This document shows, in pieces, positions 7,352-16,954 of a stretch of DNA of 35,403 nt. Source of the DNA: Bacteroidaceae bacterium. GTDB taxonomy: Bacteria > Bacteroidota > Bacteroidia > Bacteroidales > Bacteroidaceae. The DNA is taken from assembly GCA_900752815.1 (NCBI GenBank), contig CAADWS010000071.1, positions 1 through 35,403 of the forward strand, written 5' to 3'. Each line of letters starts with the position of its first letter. Positions within the stretch are counted from its first letter, which is position 1. Both the position numbers and the translations under genes were made by a program. The notes under the pieces were generated by a model. That model did not search any database, had not been told where the DNA came from, and was given only the letters and a program-made list of their open reading frames with translations.

Positions 7352-9735
7352 ATGAAAAAAACATCCTTCCTGCTTTCCTTGTTGTTGCTTACCGGCGCAA
7401 CCTGCCTTCCGCCGCAGCTCAACGCCCAACTTCCGGCAAAAAAATCGTGCTGTCCGCCAAGGCCGGTCAGGTGCTCGCCGGCAAACAGATTCTCTACATC
7501 GAACGCGCACAATACGCCCCCGACCATCACAACACGGCCACCCTCTTCCAACCCGGCGAAATCAACGAAAAGAGTTTCGAGCCGGGCGGTGCCATGCGCA
7601 TATTCGATGTCGACACGCGCGAAGTGCGCACCCTCATCGAACTGAAGAAGGGAGTCGTACGCGACCCCGAGGTTTCCTATGACGGGAAAAAAATCGTCTT
7701 TTCCATGCGGAAGTCGCCGCAGGACTCCTATCACATCTATGAAATCAACGCCGACGGCAGCGGACTGCGCCAGCTCACCTGCGCGATGGGCGTTTCGGAC
7801 ATCGACCCCGTCTATCTGCCCGGCGGGGAAATCATCTTCACCTCCACCCGGCAGCCCAAATACTGCATGTGCAACCGCCACATCATGGGCAACCTGTACC
7901 GCATGAACGCCGACGGCTCCAACATCACACAAATCGGCGTAAGCACCCTCTTCGAAGGGCACTCGTCCCTGCTCGACGACGGTCGCATTCTCTACGACCG
8001 CTGGGAATACGTCGACCGCAACTTCGGCGATGCACAGGGCCTTTGGACCGTCAACCCCGACGGCACCAAGCATGCCATCTACTACGGCAACAACACGGCT
8101 TCGCCGGGCGGGGTGCTCGATGCCCGCCAGATTCCCGGCACCGACCTCGTGGTGTGCATCTTCTCCTCCTGCCATGACCGCCCCTGGGGCGCCATGGCCA
8201 TCATCGACCGGCGCAAGGGAGTGGACGGCCGCGAAGCCGTAGTGCAAATCTGGCCCAAGGAGAGCATCAACCTGGTGGGCAACGGCAATCTCGATTCCTT
8301 CAAGTGGATTGACCGGTTCTTTGAAGACCCCTTCCCGGTGACGCCCGACTTTTTCCTGGTCTCGCGCACCATCTGGCACAAACCGGGCGGATGGAACATC
8401 ACCGACTCCAAGCAGGGCATCTATCTCGTGGGCCGCGACGGCACGGAGGAACTGCTTTTCGAAGGACAGCTGAGCCTCTACGACCCGCATATTCTCGCAC
8501 CGCACAAAGCGCCGCGAGCCCTGCCCGTCATGCGCAATTTCCGCGATGAAACCGGGCGTTTCTACGTAGAAAATGTCTATGAAGGCACCCACATGGCCAG
8601 CGTAAAGCCCGGTGCCGTCAAATGGCTCCGCGTAGTGGAATCGCCCGAAAAGCGCACCTGGACCATACAGGGCTGGGGAGGAGAAGGCGAACAGGCTCCC
8701 GCCGTCAACTGGCACAGCTTCGAAAACAAGCAGATTTTGGGCGAAGTGCCCGTTGAAGCCGACGGGTCGGCCAGTTTCATCGTTCCGGCCGGCAAGCATG
8801 TCTACTTCCAGCTGCTCGACAAAGACAAGAAGATGATACAGTCCATGCGCAGCGGCGTATCGCTAATGCCCGGCGAAATCAACGGCTGCGTGGGCTGTCA
8901 CGAAGACCGCCTGAGCATTCCCGCCCCCATGGGAAAACGCCCGCTGGCGTTGAAAAAGAAACCTGTGGAACTGCAGAAATGGATGGGCAAGGAGCCGTTC
9001 AAATGTTCCTTCATGGAACAGGTGCAACCCGTTCTCGACCGCCACTGCGTGAAATGCCACGATTTCGACCCCGGCAACCGCAACAAACTGGTACTCGCCG
9101 GCGACATGAATCCCTACTTCAACGCGGCATACGTCAACCTCTACGTAAGCAAAGCCGTAAAACTCGTGGGTGGCGGACCGGCCGCCATACAGCCGGCCTA
9201 CTCGTGGGGCAGCCATGCCAGCCGGCTGACGCAAATCATCGACGGCCGCCACAAGGGCGTCAGGCTCAGCCCCAAGGAAAAGGAAATCCTCTACACCTGG
9301 ATGGACCTCAACGGCGTTTACTATCCCGTGTATGAGTCGGCCTTCGACAACACCATGGCCGGCCGCTGCCCGCTGACCAACGACGAAGTGAACGAACTGG
9401 GCAAACTGACCGGCATCAACCTCTGGTCGCTCAACAACTGGCGCCAGCCGCTGCCTGCCCAAATCGCCTTCGACCGCCCGGAGAAAAGTCCGATTCTTGA
9501 TGCCGTAAAGCAGGACAAGGACTAATACAAACGCGCACTCGACATCATCAAAGCTGGCCGGAAACGCCTGAAGGACACACCTCGCGGCGACATCGAAAGC
9601 CAGCTCGTGCCCTGCGAACGCCACAAGGCCATGCTCCGCAAGTATGCCGAACGCATGAAGACGGCCGAAGAGGTGAACTGCACCATCGACCAGAACCGCA
9701 AAGTTTACGATACCAACGACGAAACCGAAAAGTAG
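7352..9735 (+). pseudogene. HzsA-related beta-propeller c-type cytochrome, frameshifted and interrupted
   Basis: The ATG at 7352 opens a clear signal peptide (MKKTSFLLSLLLLTGATC, ending near LNAQ), but that frame fails after the A7 run at 7438-7444. The mature protein continues one base back in frame (GKKIVLSAKAG). It has a TolB/PD40-like propeller (INADGSGLRQLT, MNADGSNITQIG), the SCHDRPWGA segment typical of hydrazine-synthase-A-like proteins, and two heme-binding motifs, CVGCH (8887) and CVKCH (9046). A TAA at 9523-9525 then stops it, yet the same frame stays open for 69 more codons (YKRALDIIKAG onward) to TAG at 9733, 3 nt before the next ATG. The intact ancestor probably spanned 7352-9735 and was a periplasmic or surface redox protein; hydrazine synthesis itself is not implied. 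An in-frame ATG at 7249 lacks a signal peptide and is unlikely as the start. Sequencing error or slippage remain possible. Confidence 0.7.
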
Positions 9736-9738
9736 CCC

Positions 9739-11523
9739 ATGAAAAAATATCTGTCCCTCCTCTGCTCCCTCCTGCTGCTGGGCGGATTGTGGAGTTTTCA
9801 GCAGGCCGACGACGGACTGGTGGAAAGCACGCCGCTCTACATCCACGACATCAGCCTGTACCGCCAGCAGCTGCTCACCGCCGAACGGGGCACCCGGCAA
9901 GTGGCGCTCTATTCGCTCGACGGCAGCCGGCGCATCCAGGCCTGGAACACGGCCGAAACGCCGACCGGCGCCGTAGGCTACGGCCAGAGCCTGCTGGTAA
10001 CCACCAGCGACGAGCGCGGCGGCGTGGAACGCATCAGCACCGACGGCAGCAGCCCCACCGTCTTCATCCCCACCGGACGGGGAGCCTGTTCACCGGTCAT
10101 CGACAGTCTCCGCCAGCGTCTCTACGTATGCAATCAGTTTCAGAACACCGTTTCCGAAATCAACCTCAACACCAACCGCGTGGAGCGGGAAGTACAGCTG
10201 CTGCGCGAACCGAAACGCGCTGTGCTGAGTCAGGACGGGAAAAACCTTTTCGTTGCCAACTTCCTGCCTGTGGGCCGCGCCGACCGTGAAGAAGTGGCTG
10301 CCAGCATTTCCGTAATCGACCTGGCCACATTCCGCCGCATCCGCGACATACAGCTGACCACCGGCAGCAACGCCATACGCGGACTCGCCCTCACCCCCGA
10401 CGGCAAATATCTGCTGGCCACCCACAACCTGGGCCGCTTCCAGGTGCCCACAAGCCAGTTGCAGCAAGGCTGGATGAATACCAGTGCCGTCAGCCTCATC
10501 AATACCCGCACATTCGAATACGGCGGAGCTGTCCTGCTCGACGAGGCCGACCGCGGAGCCGCCGGAGTCTGGGGCGTGGCGTGTACCCCGCAATATCAGG
10601 TAACAACCCACAGCGGCACACATGAAATCAGCCTGATTGACTATGCCGAATTCATCAAGAAATATGAGCAGGTAGCCGACAAATCGACCCTTTCCTATGA
10701 TTTGCGCTTCCTGGTGGGCCTGCGCCGGCGCATTCCGCTTACCGGCAACGGGCCGCGCAGCTTTGCCGTGCACGGCAACCGGCTCTACATCCCCACCGTC
10801 TTTTCCGACACGCTCAACATGGTTCCGCTGGACAAGCCTGACGGGCGCACGGCCGCCGCACTCGTCCGGCACCGCAAGGAAAGCAAGGTCGATAAAGGAG
10901 AGAAGTACTTCAACGATGCCACCTACTGCTTCCAGAACTGGCAGTCGTGCAACGGTTGTCACCCCGGCGATGCCCGTACCGACGGACTCAACTGGGACAA
11001 TCTCAACGACGGCATCGGCAATCCCAAGAACTGCAAGTCCATGCTCTACGCCCACCGCACGCCGCCCAGCATGATTTCGGGCATCCGCGAGAATGCCGTC
11101 CGCGCGGTCAGAACAGGGTTCAAATACATCCAATTCAATGAAGTGTCCGAGGAAGTGGCCACCTGCGTCGACGAATACCTGATGAGCCTCAAGCCCGTGC
11201 CCAGTCCGTGGCTGGTCAACGGCGCCCTGTCCGAAAAAGCCCGGCGCGGCAAAAAAGTGTTCGAGCGTCTGCATTGCGACCACTGCCACAACGGGCCGCT
11301 CTACACCGACCTGAAAATGTATGTTATCGGCGAGGATGTGGAATTTGAGAAAGGATGGGATACTCCCACCCTGAAAGAAGTCTGGCGCACCGCCCCCTAT
11401 CTTTTCGACGGACGGGCAGCCACCATGCAGGAAGTCTTCGACGTGCACAAACACGGCATTAAAGGCAAGAAAGTTTCTCCCCAGGAAATCGAAGAACTGG
11501 TTGAATATGTTAACTCCTTATAA
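9739..11523 (+). CDS. Di-heme MauG/cytochrome c peroxidase-like protein with YVTN propeller
   Basis: The 594-residue product has a signal peptide (MKKYLSLLCSLLLLGGLWS) and is exported. Residues about 25-370 form a YVTN/Lpp-type beta-propeller with repeats such as RLYVCNQFQNTVSEIN and ALTPDGKYLLATHN. The C-terminal part carries two CxxCH heme sites, CNGCH (residue 404) and CDHCH (residue 513). It also carries TAPYLFDGRAATMQEV, matching the conserved APYxHDG segment of MauG and bacterial di-heme peroxidases. It may reduce peroxide or oxidise a protein or small-molecule substrate; the substrate is unknown. The start lies 3 nt after the original stop of the upstream cytochrome gene and its own stop lies 3 nt before the next gene, so these form an operon. 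Confidence 0.85.
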   Translation: MKKYLSLLCSLLLLGGLWSFQQADDGLVESTPLYIHDISLYRQQLLTAERGTRQVALYSLDGSRRIQAWNTAETPTGAVGYGQSLLVTTSDERGGVERISTDGSSPTVFIPTGRGACSPVIDSLRQRLYVCNQFQNTVSEINLNTNRVEREVQLLREPKRAVLSQDGKNLFVANFLPVGRADREEVAASISVIDLATFRRIRDIQLTTGSNAIRGLALTPDGKYLLATHNLGRFQVPTSQLQQGWMNTSAVSLINTRTFEYGGAVLLDEADRGAAGVWGVACTPQYQVTTHSGTHEISLIDYAEFIKKYEQVADKSTLSYDLRFLVGLRRRIPLTGNGPRSFAVHGNRLYIPTVFSDTLNMVPLDKPDGRTAAALVRHRKESKVDKGEKYFNDATYCFQNWQSCNGCHPGDARTDGLNWDNLNDGIGNPKNCKSMLYAHRTPPSMISGIRENAVRAVRTGFKYIQFNEVSEEVATCVDEYLMSLKPVPSPWLVNGALSEKARRGKKVFERLHCDHCHNGPLYTDLKMYVIGEDVEFEKGWDTPTLKEVWRTAPYLFDGRAATMQEVFDVHKHGIKGKKVSPQEIEELVEYVNSL

Positions 11524-11526
11524 AAA

Positions 11527-12429
11527 ATGAACTGGAAATACTGGTGTGGCACTCTGTGCTTTCTGTGCATCGCGCAAACGGCGCCGGCACAATCGAAAAT
11601 TCTTTTCTCCGGCTCCGGCAATGCTTCGCTGAAAATCATTGACAAGAAGAGCGGAAACATTGAATGGGAGCATCCCATGCGCTCCTATGCCGAAGGATAT
11701 GAATGCAACTGTCTGCAAATGACCGAGGAAGGAAACATCCTCTATGCCAGTCGCGCCGCAGCGCAACTGATGACTCTCGACGGAAAGGAATTATGGAAAT
11801 ATCCCGCACCGCCCCGTACGGAAATCCACAATGCGACACGCCTCGACGACGGCGGCTATCTGCTGGCTGTCAACGGCCAGCCTTTCCGCATCGTGGAACT
11901 CGACGAAAACGGGCGCCAGCGCAAATGCTTAGAATTCAAGGAACTTTTCAACAAGGTAGGCACACACGGGCAATGCCGGCAGATTCTCAAATCAAGGAAC
12001 GGGAACTATCTGATTCCTCACTTCAGCCAGCCGAAGGTATTTGAAGTCGACGCAGAAGGAAAACTGGTTCGCACATACCAGACCCGCGGCGGGTCGTTCT
12101 CCGTATTTGAAGAGAAAAACGGCGACCTGATGGTTTCACTCGGCGACCAGCACATGCTCCAATGGATTGACCGGAAGACAGGGAAAGAGAAACGACTGAT
12201 CCGCCAGAACGACTTTGAAGGTTTCACCCTTCTCTTCGTGGCACAAGCCGCCCGTCTGGGACGTAACCGTTTCATGGTTGCCAACTGGGCCGGTCACGAT
12301 TTTGCGGACAATGCGCCGCAACTGATAGAATTCGACCGGAAAGGACGGGTGAAATGGTATCTCCACGATGAAAAATATGGGCGGATTTCCACCTTCTGCA
12401 TCCTGCCCGACGATTACCGCCAACCCTGA
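11527..12429 (+). CDS. Exported PQQ-like beta-propeller protein
   Basis: A 300-residue protein with a signal peptide (MNWKYWCGTLCFLCIAQTAPAQ) followed by propeller blades of the quinoprotein/arylsulfotransferase style: SLKIIDKKSGNIEWEHP, LMTLDGKELWKYPAP, PKVFEVDAEGKLVRTY, LQWIDRKTGKEKR. No heme motif is present. With about six blades it seems a single compact propeller. It begins 3 nt after the MauG-like gene, so it probably works with the exported heme proteins, either as a cofactor-binding or a scaffold subunit. No catalytic residues can be named. A terminator follows it. Confidence 0.75.
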   Translation: MNWKYWCGTLCFLCIAQTAPAQSKILFSGSGNASLKIIDKKSGNIEWEHPMRSYAEGYECNCLQMTEEGNILYASRAAAQLMTLDGKELWKYPAPPRTEIHNATRLDDGGYLLAVNGQPFRIVELDENGRQRKCLEFKELFNKVGTHGQCRQILKSRNGNYLIPHFSQPKVFEVDAEGKLVRTYQTRGGSFSVFEEKNGDLMVSLGDQHMLQWIDRKTGKEKRLIRQNDFEGFTLLFVAQAARLGRNRFMVANWAGHDFADNAPQLIEFDRKGRVKWYLHDEKYGRISTFCILPDDYRQP

Positions 12430-12504
12430 GTTCCCCTTTCTGCCGGACAGTTTTCCGGGATGTTTTTTCCGCCAACCTGCAGAACTGCCCGGCCGCACCG
12501 TTTC

Positions 12505-12545
12505 GTCCCGGAAGTGAAGCCATCGCCTCCGGGACTGCTTTTTTT
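12505..12545 (+). terminator. Rho-independent terminator after propeller gene
   Basis: An 8-bp stem (12505-12512 with 12528-12535) with a 15-nt loop precedes a run of seven T at 12539-12545. It separates the exported-protein operon from the cytochrome synthase gene. Confidence 0.7.
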
Positions 12546-12611
12546 GTCCTGTTTCCCGTTGTTCCCTCCCTTCATTTGAACAGGGAAATAGGTAGATTCA
12601 GAAAAAAATGC

Positions 12612-12620
12612 TAAGTTTGC
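12612..12620 (+). promoter_or_regulatory. -7 promoter box of ccsBA
   Basis: TAAGTTTGC matches TAnnTTTGY exactly. No good -33 box is found at 19-20 nt. It would give a leader of about 50 nt before the ATG at 12676, so the synthase can be made independently of the genes upstream. Confidence 0.45.
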
Positions 12621-12675
12621 GGCTAAAAAAACTTACAAAAAGAAAAACGGGAATATTCCGGTTTTTGCATTCGTC

Positions 12676-15024
12676 ATGGAGAACCAAAACCCGAACAAGA
12701 AAACAGAAACGGACGGCAGCCGGAAAAAACAGCGGCTCCGCCAGCTGATGCTCCTGCTGCTCTGCGTCTATGCAGTAATACTGGCAGCAGCCACCTTCAT
12801 TGAGAAAGAATACGGCACACCGACGGCACTGTCCGTTTACCGGCATCCCGTTGTGGCTGTCGTGTGGCTGCTGCTCGCCGCCGGATGGTGCGTGTGCATG
12901 GCCGACATGCGACAGCATCTCCTGAAGCGGCTGGGCATCATCTGTCTGCACAGTTCATTCCTCTTCATCATGGCCGGCGCCGTCATCACCCACTTCTGCG
13001 GAAAAGACGGCCTGCTTCACCTGCGCGAAGGCGACATCTCCAACCTGGTACAGACCGGAAAGGGAGAAACCTTCGTCCTGCCGTTTTACGTATCGCTGGA
13101 AGATTTCCAACTGGAGCGTTACCCCGGCTCCCATTCTCCCAGTTCCTACAAAAGCCTGCTGACCATCCACAAGGACAATCAGGAACTGCACGAAGAAGTG
13201 TATATGAACAAAATCCTCAACATTGACGATTACCGCTTTTTCCAGACTTCCTACGACCCGGACGAATGCGGAACCGTGCTGACCGTCAGCCACGACCCCG
13301 CGGGCATGCGAATCAGCTATGCGGGCTACGGTCTTCTTTTCGCCGGTATCCTGCTGATATTTTTCCAGGGTTCCACACGCCTTCACCGGCTGGCAAAGAA
13401 ACTGCGCACCCTTGCGGCCGCCGGTCTGCTTCTCCTTCCCTCAAGTCTCGCGGCCGCCGACGGCTGGGAGGCGGTATGGGTGCAGAACGCCAACGGACGC
13501 ATCGAACCGATGGATACCTATTGCAGAACGCTCCTGCGCAAGGTTTCGCACGACGAAACGTACCAGCATCAGCCGGCAGTCGACGTCGTGCTCGGCTGGC
13601 TCAGCCAACCGGAACACTGGAACGAACAGAGAATCATCTACCAGACCAATGAGGAACTGGCCCGCAGCCTGCGCCAGCAGGGCGACTACCTTTGCCTGCA
13701 CGAACTCTTCGACCGGGAGGGCAACTACGTGCTGGCCGAAGGAGTGGAGAAAGCCTACAGCACAGCGCCCAACCAACGGACAAAATATCAGAAGGACCTG
13801 CTCAAACTCGATGAGAAAGTCAACATACTCATGGCGGTGGAACAGGGACAGATGCTGCCGCTCTTTCCCCTGCCGGGCGACGAGCGGCAGCGGTGGTTCT
13901 CGCCGGGCGACGACCTGAGCGAATTTTCCGGTGAGGACTCCATGTTCGTCAGCCGCATCATGGCCTGGTATGTCACCGAACCCGGACCGGAACCCGTAGA
14001 AATGATTCGCCTTTATCAGCAGAAGCGCAGCAACTGCCCGATACCTTCCGACCGGCAAATGCAACTGGAACTCCGCTATAACCAGTTCCGCCCGTTCTTC
14101 TGGTCGGCCATGGGCTACCTCGCCGGCGGCGTGCTGCTGACAGTCCTGCTGGTGGCCGGCATCATACGCGGCCGACGAACGGCGAAAAGCACAGGCATCA
14201 GGGCTGTAACCGCTTTTGCACTGCTCTGCTTCGCAGCACATACGTGCGGACTGGCCATACGCTGGTACATCTCAGGGCAGGCCCCGTGGAGCAACGCCTA
14301 CGAATCCATGCTTTATGTTGCCTGGTGCATCTTCGCAGCCGGCCTCTGCTTTGCACGCCGCTCTCCGCTGACTCTGGCGCTCAGCACCTTCCTTTCAGGC
14401 GTCGCGCTACTGGTTGCCAACATGAACTGGATGGACCCTGCCATCACCCCGCTCGTTCCCGTGCTCCAGTCCTACTGGCTCATGATTCACGTGGCCGTCA
14501 TCATTGCCGGCTACGGCTTTTTCGCCATCAGTTTCCTGCTGGGACTCACCAGTCTGACCCTCTTCTCGCTGAAGCAGAAAAACAATCTTGTGCAGCGCAG
14601 CATTTCCGAGCTCTTTATCGTCAACGAAATGTCGGTCATCATCGGCACCTGCTTCATGGCTGCCGGCACTTTCCTGGGCGCCGTCTGGGCCAACGAAGCC
14701 TGGGGGCGCTACTGGGGATGGGATCCCAAGGAAACCTGGGCGCTCATCACGATGCTGCTCTATGCCGTGGTATGCCACTTGCATTTCCTTCCCAAACTCT
14801 ATGGCGCCTACACCTTCAGCGTGGCCACGGTCTTCGTTTTCGCCAGTGTGCTGATGACTTATTTCGGCGTCAACTTTTTCCTTTCGGGACTGCATTCCTA
14901 CGGCATCACCGACAGCCATCCGGGATTTTATGCTATCTTTGCAGCCTACTTCCTGTTTCTCCTCCTGTCGGCCGTTGCCTACCGGCGCCGGCACAAAGGG
15001 TACGCAGCACAGGAATGCCAATAA
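12676..15024 (+). CDS. ccsA: System II cytochrome c synthase, CcsB-CcsA fusion
   Basis: The 782-residue membrane protein is a CcsBA (ResBC) fusion. The N-terminal part (to about 235) has several membrane segments and a ResB-like periplasmic domain. A large hydrophilic domain follows (about 260-470). The C-terminal part (about 475-775) is a multi-helix CcsA core with the heme-handling WWD motif WGRYWGWDPKETW. Candidate heme-ligand histidines are in LMIHVAVIIAGYG and AVVCHLHFL. It moves heme outwards and attaches it to CxxCH cysteines of exported apocytochromes. The cytochromes encoded immediately upstream are the obvious clients. The reading frame is intact even though one client gene is broken. 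Confidence 0.9.
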   Translation: MENQNPNKKTETDGSRKKQRLRQLMLLLLCVYAVILAAATFIEKEYGTPTALSVYRHPVVAVVWLLLAAGWCVCMADMRQHLLKRLGIICLHSSFLFIMAGAVITHFCGKDGLLHLREGDISNLVQTGKGETFVLPFYVSLEDFQLERYPGSHSPSSYKSLLTIHKDNQELHEEVYMNKILNIDDYRFFQTSYDPDECGTVLTVSHDPAGMRISYAGYGLLFAGILLIFFQGSTRLHRLAKKLRTLAAAGLLLLPSSLAAADGWEAVWVQNANGRIEPMDTYCRTLLRKVSHDETYQHQPAVDVVLGWLSQPEHWNEQRIIYQTNEELARSLRQQGDYLCLHELFDREGNYVLAEGVEKAYSTAPNQRTKYQKDLLKLDEKVNILMAVEQGQMLPLFPLPGDERQRWFSPGDDLSEFSGEDSMFVSRIMAWYVTEPGPEPVEMIRLYQQKRSNCPIPSDRQMQLELRYNQFRPFFWSAMGYLAGGVLLTVLLVAGIIRGRRTAKSTGIRAVTAFALLCFAAHTCGLAIRWYISGQAPWSNAYESMLYVAWCIFAAGLCFARRSPLTLALSTFLSGVALLVANMNWMDPAITPLVPVLQSYWLMIHVAVIIAGYGFFAISFLLGLTSLTLFSLKQKNNLVQRSISELFIVNEMSVIIGTCFMAAGTFLGAVWANEAWGRYWGWDPKETWALITMLLYAVVCHLHFLPKLYGAYTFSVATVFVFASVLMTYFGVNFFLSGLHSYGITDSHPGFYAIFAAYFLFLLLSAVAYRRRHKGYAAQECQ

Positions 15025-15049
15025 AAAACTAAATCAAAGACTAAAGACA

Positions 15050-15850
15050 ATGAAAAAAAGATTTTTTGCTCCGAGCCTGACCTTGTCAGCCCTGCTGACC
15101 CTGTTTGGCTCTTGCGCCGCGCCCAAAGTGCAGCTGGACCAGCTGGCCGGCGAATGGGACGTAGTGGAATTCGACCTCGACACCGCACGCTACGAAGTCA
15201 AGAACCTGAAAGAGGGCTCCGCTCCCTTCTTCGGCTTCAATCTGAAAGAGCACCGCTTCTATGGAAGCGCCACCTGCAACTCGCTGATGGGCTCCTTCAA
15301 GGTAGATTCTACCCAGGCCGGAAGCATTTCCATACCCGGAGTAGCCTCCACCCGTGCCTTCGGTCCTCACATGGACCTGGAACAGGCTATCGTGGGCAAC
15401 TTGAGCAAAGTGACCCGATATGAAGTATTCGGCGAAAAAGGCGACTCCCTCAATTTATACGATAAAAGCGGGAAAAATCTATTCAAGATGGCCCGTCGTC
15501 CCGACTATTCCGCCCTTGAGGGCAAATGGACTGTCATCAAGGCCAAGGGCAAGGACATCCAGCCGGCCGAAGATGCACCGTTCCTGACGTTCAACACACG
15601 CTCCGTGGAGAAACTCGCCAGCGGAAATACCGGCTGCAACAATTTCAGCGGTGGTTTCCGGTTGCAGGCCGGCAACGACAGCATCCACTTCGGCAACATG
15701 ATTACCACCATGCGTTTCTGCGAAAATGTAACCTGGGAACAGGACATGATGGCCGCCTTCAACGAAACGGCCACCTACAAGGCCGAAAACGGCCAGCTCA
15801 TTTTCTTCGATGCCAAGGGAAATGAAGTGATGGTCTGCCGGAAAGAATAG
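15050..15850 (+). CDS. Lipoprotein with two META (HslJ-like) domains
   Basis: I place the start at the ATG at 15050, which gives a lipoprotein signal (MKKRFFAPSLTLSALLTLFGSC); an upstream ATG at 14930 lies inside ccsBA. The 266-residue product has two META/DUF306 repeats. The second (about 160-266) is typical, with LEGKWTVIKAKGK, SGNTGCNNFSGGF and ITTMRFCE. The first (about 25-150) is more divergent, with GEWDVVEFDLD and ATCNSLMGSF. META proteins such as HslJ are linked to envelope stress and drug tolerance, but the molecular role is unknown. The gene follows ccsBA by 25 nt and ends with a strong terminator, so it is probably co-transcribed with ccsBA. Confidence 0.85.
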   Translation: MKKRFFAPSLTLSALLTLFGSCAAPKVQLDQLAGEWDVVEFDLDTARYEVKNLKEGSAPFFGFNLKEHRFYGSATCNSLMGSFKVDSTQAGSISIPGVASTRAFGPHMDLEQAIVGNLSKVTRYEVFGEKGDSLNLYDKSGKNLFKMARRPDYSALEGKWTVIKAKGKDIQPAEDAPFLTFNTRSVEKLASGNTGCNNFSGGFRLQAGNDSIHFGNMITTMRFCENVTWEQDMMAAFNETATYKAENGQLIFFDAKGNEVMVCRKE

Positions 15851-15878
15851 GCAGCCGCGCCTGTCAGCATACACAAGG

Positions 15879-15920
15879 GCGATGTGCAGGAGAAAAAAAG
15901 ACCTGCACATCGCTGTTTTT
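15879..15920 (+). terminator. Rho-independent terminator after META gene
   Basis: A perfect 12-bp stem (15879-15890 with 15902-15913), an A-rich 11-nt loop and TGTTTTT form a classic terminator 28 nt past the stop codon. Confidence 0.9.
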
Positions 15921-16001
15921 CTGCCTTCCTGAAGAAACCGGCCGCCTCAGCGAAGAAGGGCGGCCAACGAAAAATAATACAGCCCATACCTGAAAAATGC
16001 C

Positions 16002-16862
16002 ATGAAAAGTTCCGGATTTGTATATGGTATCGTTTCGTCCGCCTCGTTCGGCCTGATACCCCTCTTCACCGTACCGCTGCTGGCCGGCGGCATGCCCTTC
16101 ATGTCAGTACTAACCTACCGCTTCGTGTTTGCCACCCTCTTTCTGGCGTTGCTCCTGCTGGTGCGGCGCAAATCGTTTGCCCTCCGGCGGCGCGACGTGC
16201 TGCCGCTGGTGTTGCTGGCCCTGTTCTACATCATGTCCAGCCTGTTTCTGATATGGGGCTATACCTTCATGTCCAGCGGTATCGCCACCACTCTCCATTT
16301 CATGTATCCCGTCATCACAACGGTCATCATGATGTTTTTCTTCCACGAAAGGAAATCTCCCTGGCGCATCGGTGCTGTGCTCACAGCCATCGCAGGCGTC
16401 TACTTCCTGTCCAACGACGGTACGGGCGGCTCCTTCGACTGGGTGGGTGTGCTGGTGGTGCTCGCTTCCGCCGTGGGCTATGCGCTCTATCTGGTAGCCA
16501 TCGGACAGATGAAGCAGCTGGAAGTTCGCGGCATCCGCCTCACCTTCTTCGTGTTCCTCTTCAGCACCCTCCTGCTGCTGGCCGGCATGGCCTGCTTCGG
16601 ACACATGACACCGATTGGCAGCACGACCGATTTGACCAACCTGCTGCTGCTGGCATTCGTCCCCACCGTCGTTTCAAATATCTCACTGGTGGAAGCCATC
16701 AAGCGCATCGGCTCCACGCTCACCTCCGTTCTGGGAGCCATGGAACCCGTAACCGCCGTCATCATCGGCATTCTTGTCTTCAGCGAACCGCTGACCCTCC
16801 CCATCACCATCGGCATCCTGCTGATTATTTCAGCCGTTTCCGTCATTATTCTGAAGCGCTGA
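16002..16862 (+). CDS. EamA-family DMT transporter
   Basis: A 286-residue, very hydrophobic protein with about ten membrane helices arranged as two EamA halves. The first half holds GLIPLFTVPLLAGGMPFMSVLTYRF and IATTLHFMYPVITTVIM; the second holds SLVEAIKRIGSTLTSVLGAMEPV, a segment typical of the second EamA repeat. Members export or import small metabolites such as amino acids or sugars; the substrate here cannot be predicted. The ATG at 16002 fits, with a hydrophobic start. It stands between two terminators and is convergent with the alcohol dehydrogenase gene. Confidence 0.9.
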   Translation: MKSSGFVYGIVSSASFGLIPLFTVPLLAGGMPFMSVLTYRFVFATLFLALLLLVRRKSFALRRRDVLPLVLLALFYIMSSLFLIWGYTFMSSGIATTLHFMYPVITTVIMMFFFHERKSPWRIGAVLTAIAGVYFLSNDGTGGSFDWVGVLVVLASAVGYALYLVAIGQMKQLEVRGIRLTFFVFLFSTLLLLAGMACFGHMTPIGSTTDLTNLLLLAFVPTVVSNISLVEAIKRIGSTLTSVLGAMEPVTAVIIGILVFSEPLTLPITIGILLIISAVSVIILKR

Positions 16863-16892
16863 CCGCAAAGATGCCATCTCCCCAAAGAATCG

Positions 16893-16933
16893 GGGGCTTC
16901 CGCTGTGCATGAACAGCGGAAGCCCCGTTTTTT
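16893..16933 (+). terminator. Rho-independent terminator of EamA gene
   Basis: A perfect 14-bp stem (16893-16906 with 16913-16926), a 6-nt loop and GTTTTTT. The minus side has no T-run, so action on the convergent dehydrogenase gene is doubtful. Confidence 0.9.
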
Positions 16934-16954
16934 CCGGTTTCACCGAAGTTTTTC

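Noticed and set aside
14934..14942. TATCTTTGC as a promoter for the META gene
   Set aside because: It lies in ccsBA coding sequence (YAIFAA) and has no TTTG 19-20 nt upstream; possible but unsupported.
14930..15049. Longer N-terminus for the META lipoprotein
   Set aside because: It overlaps the ccsBA coding region and would bury the lipoprotein signal.
15940..15965. 7-bp GC-rich hairpin before the EamA gene
   Set aside because: No T-run and no promoter beside it; it may be chance in GC-rich DNA.
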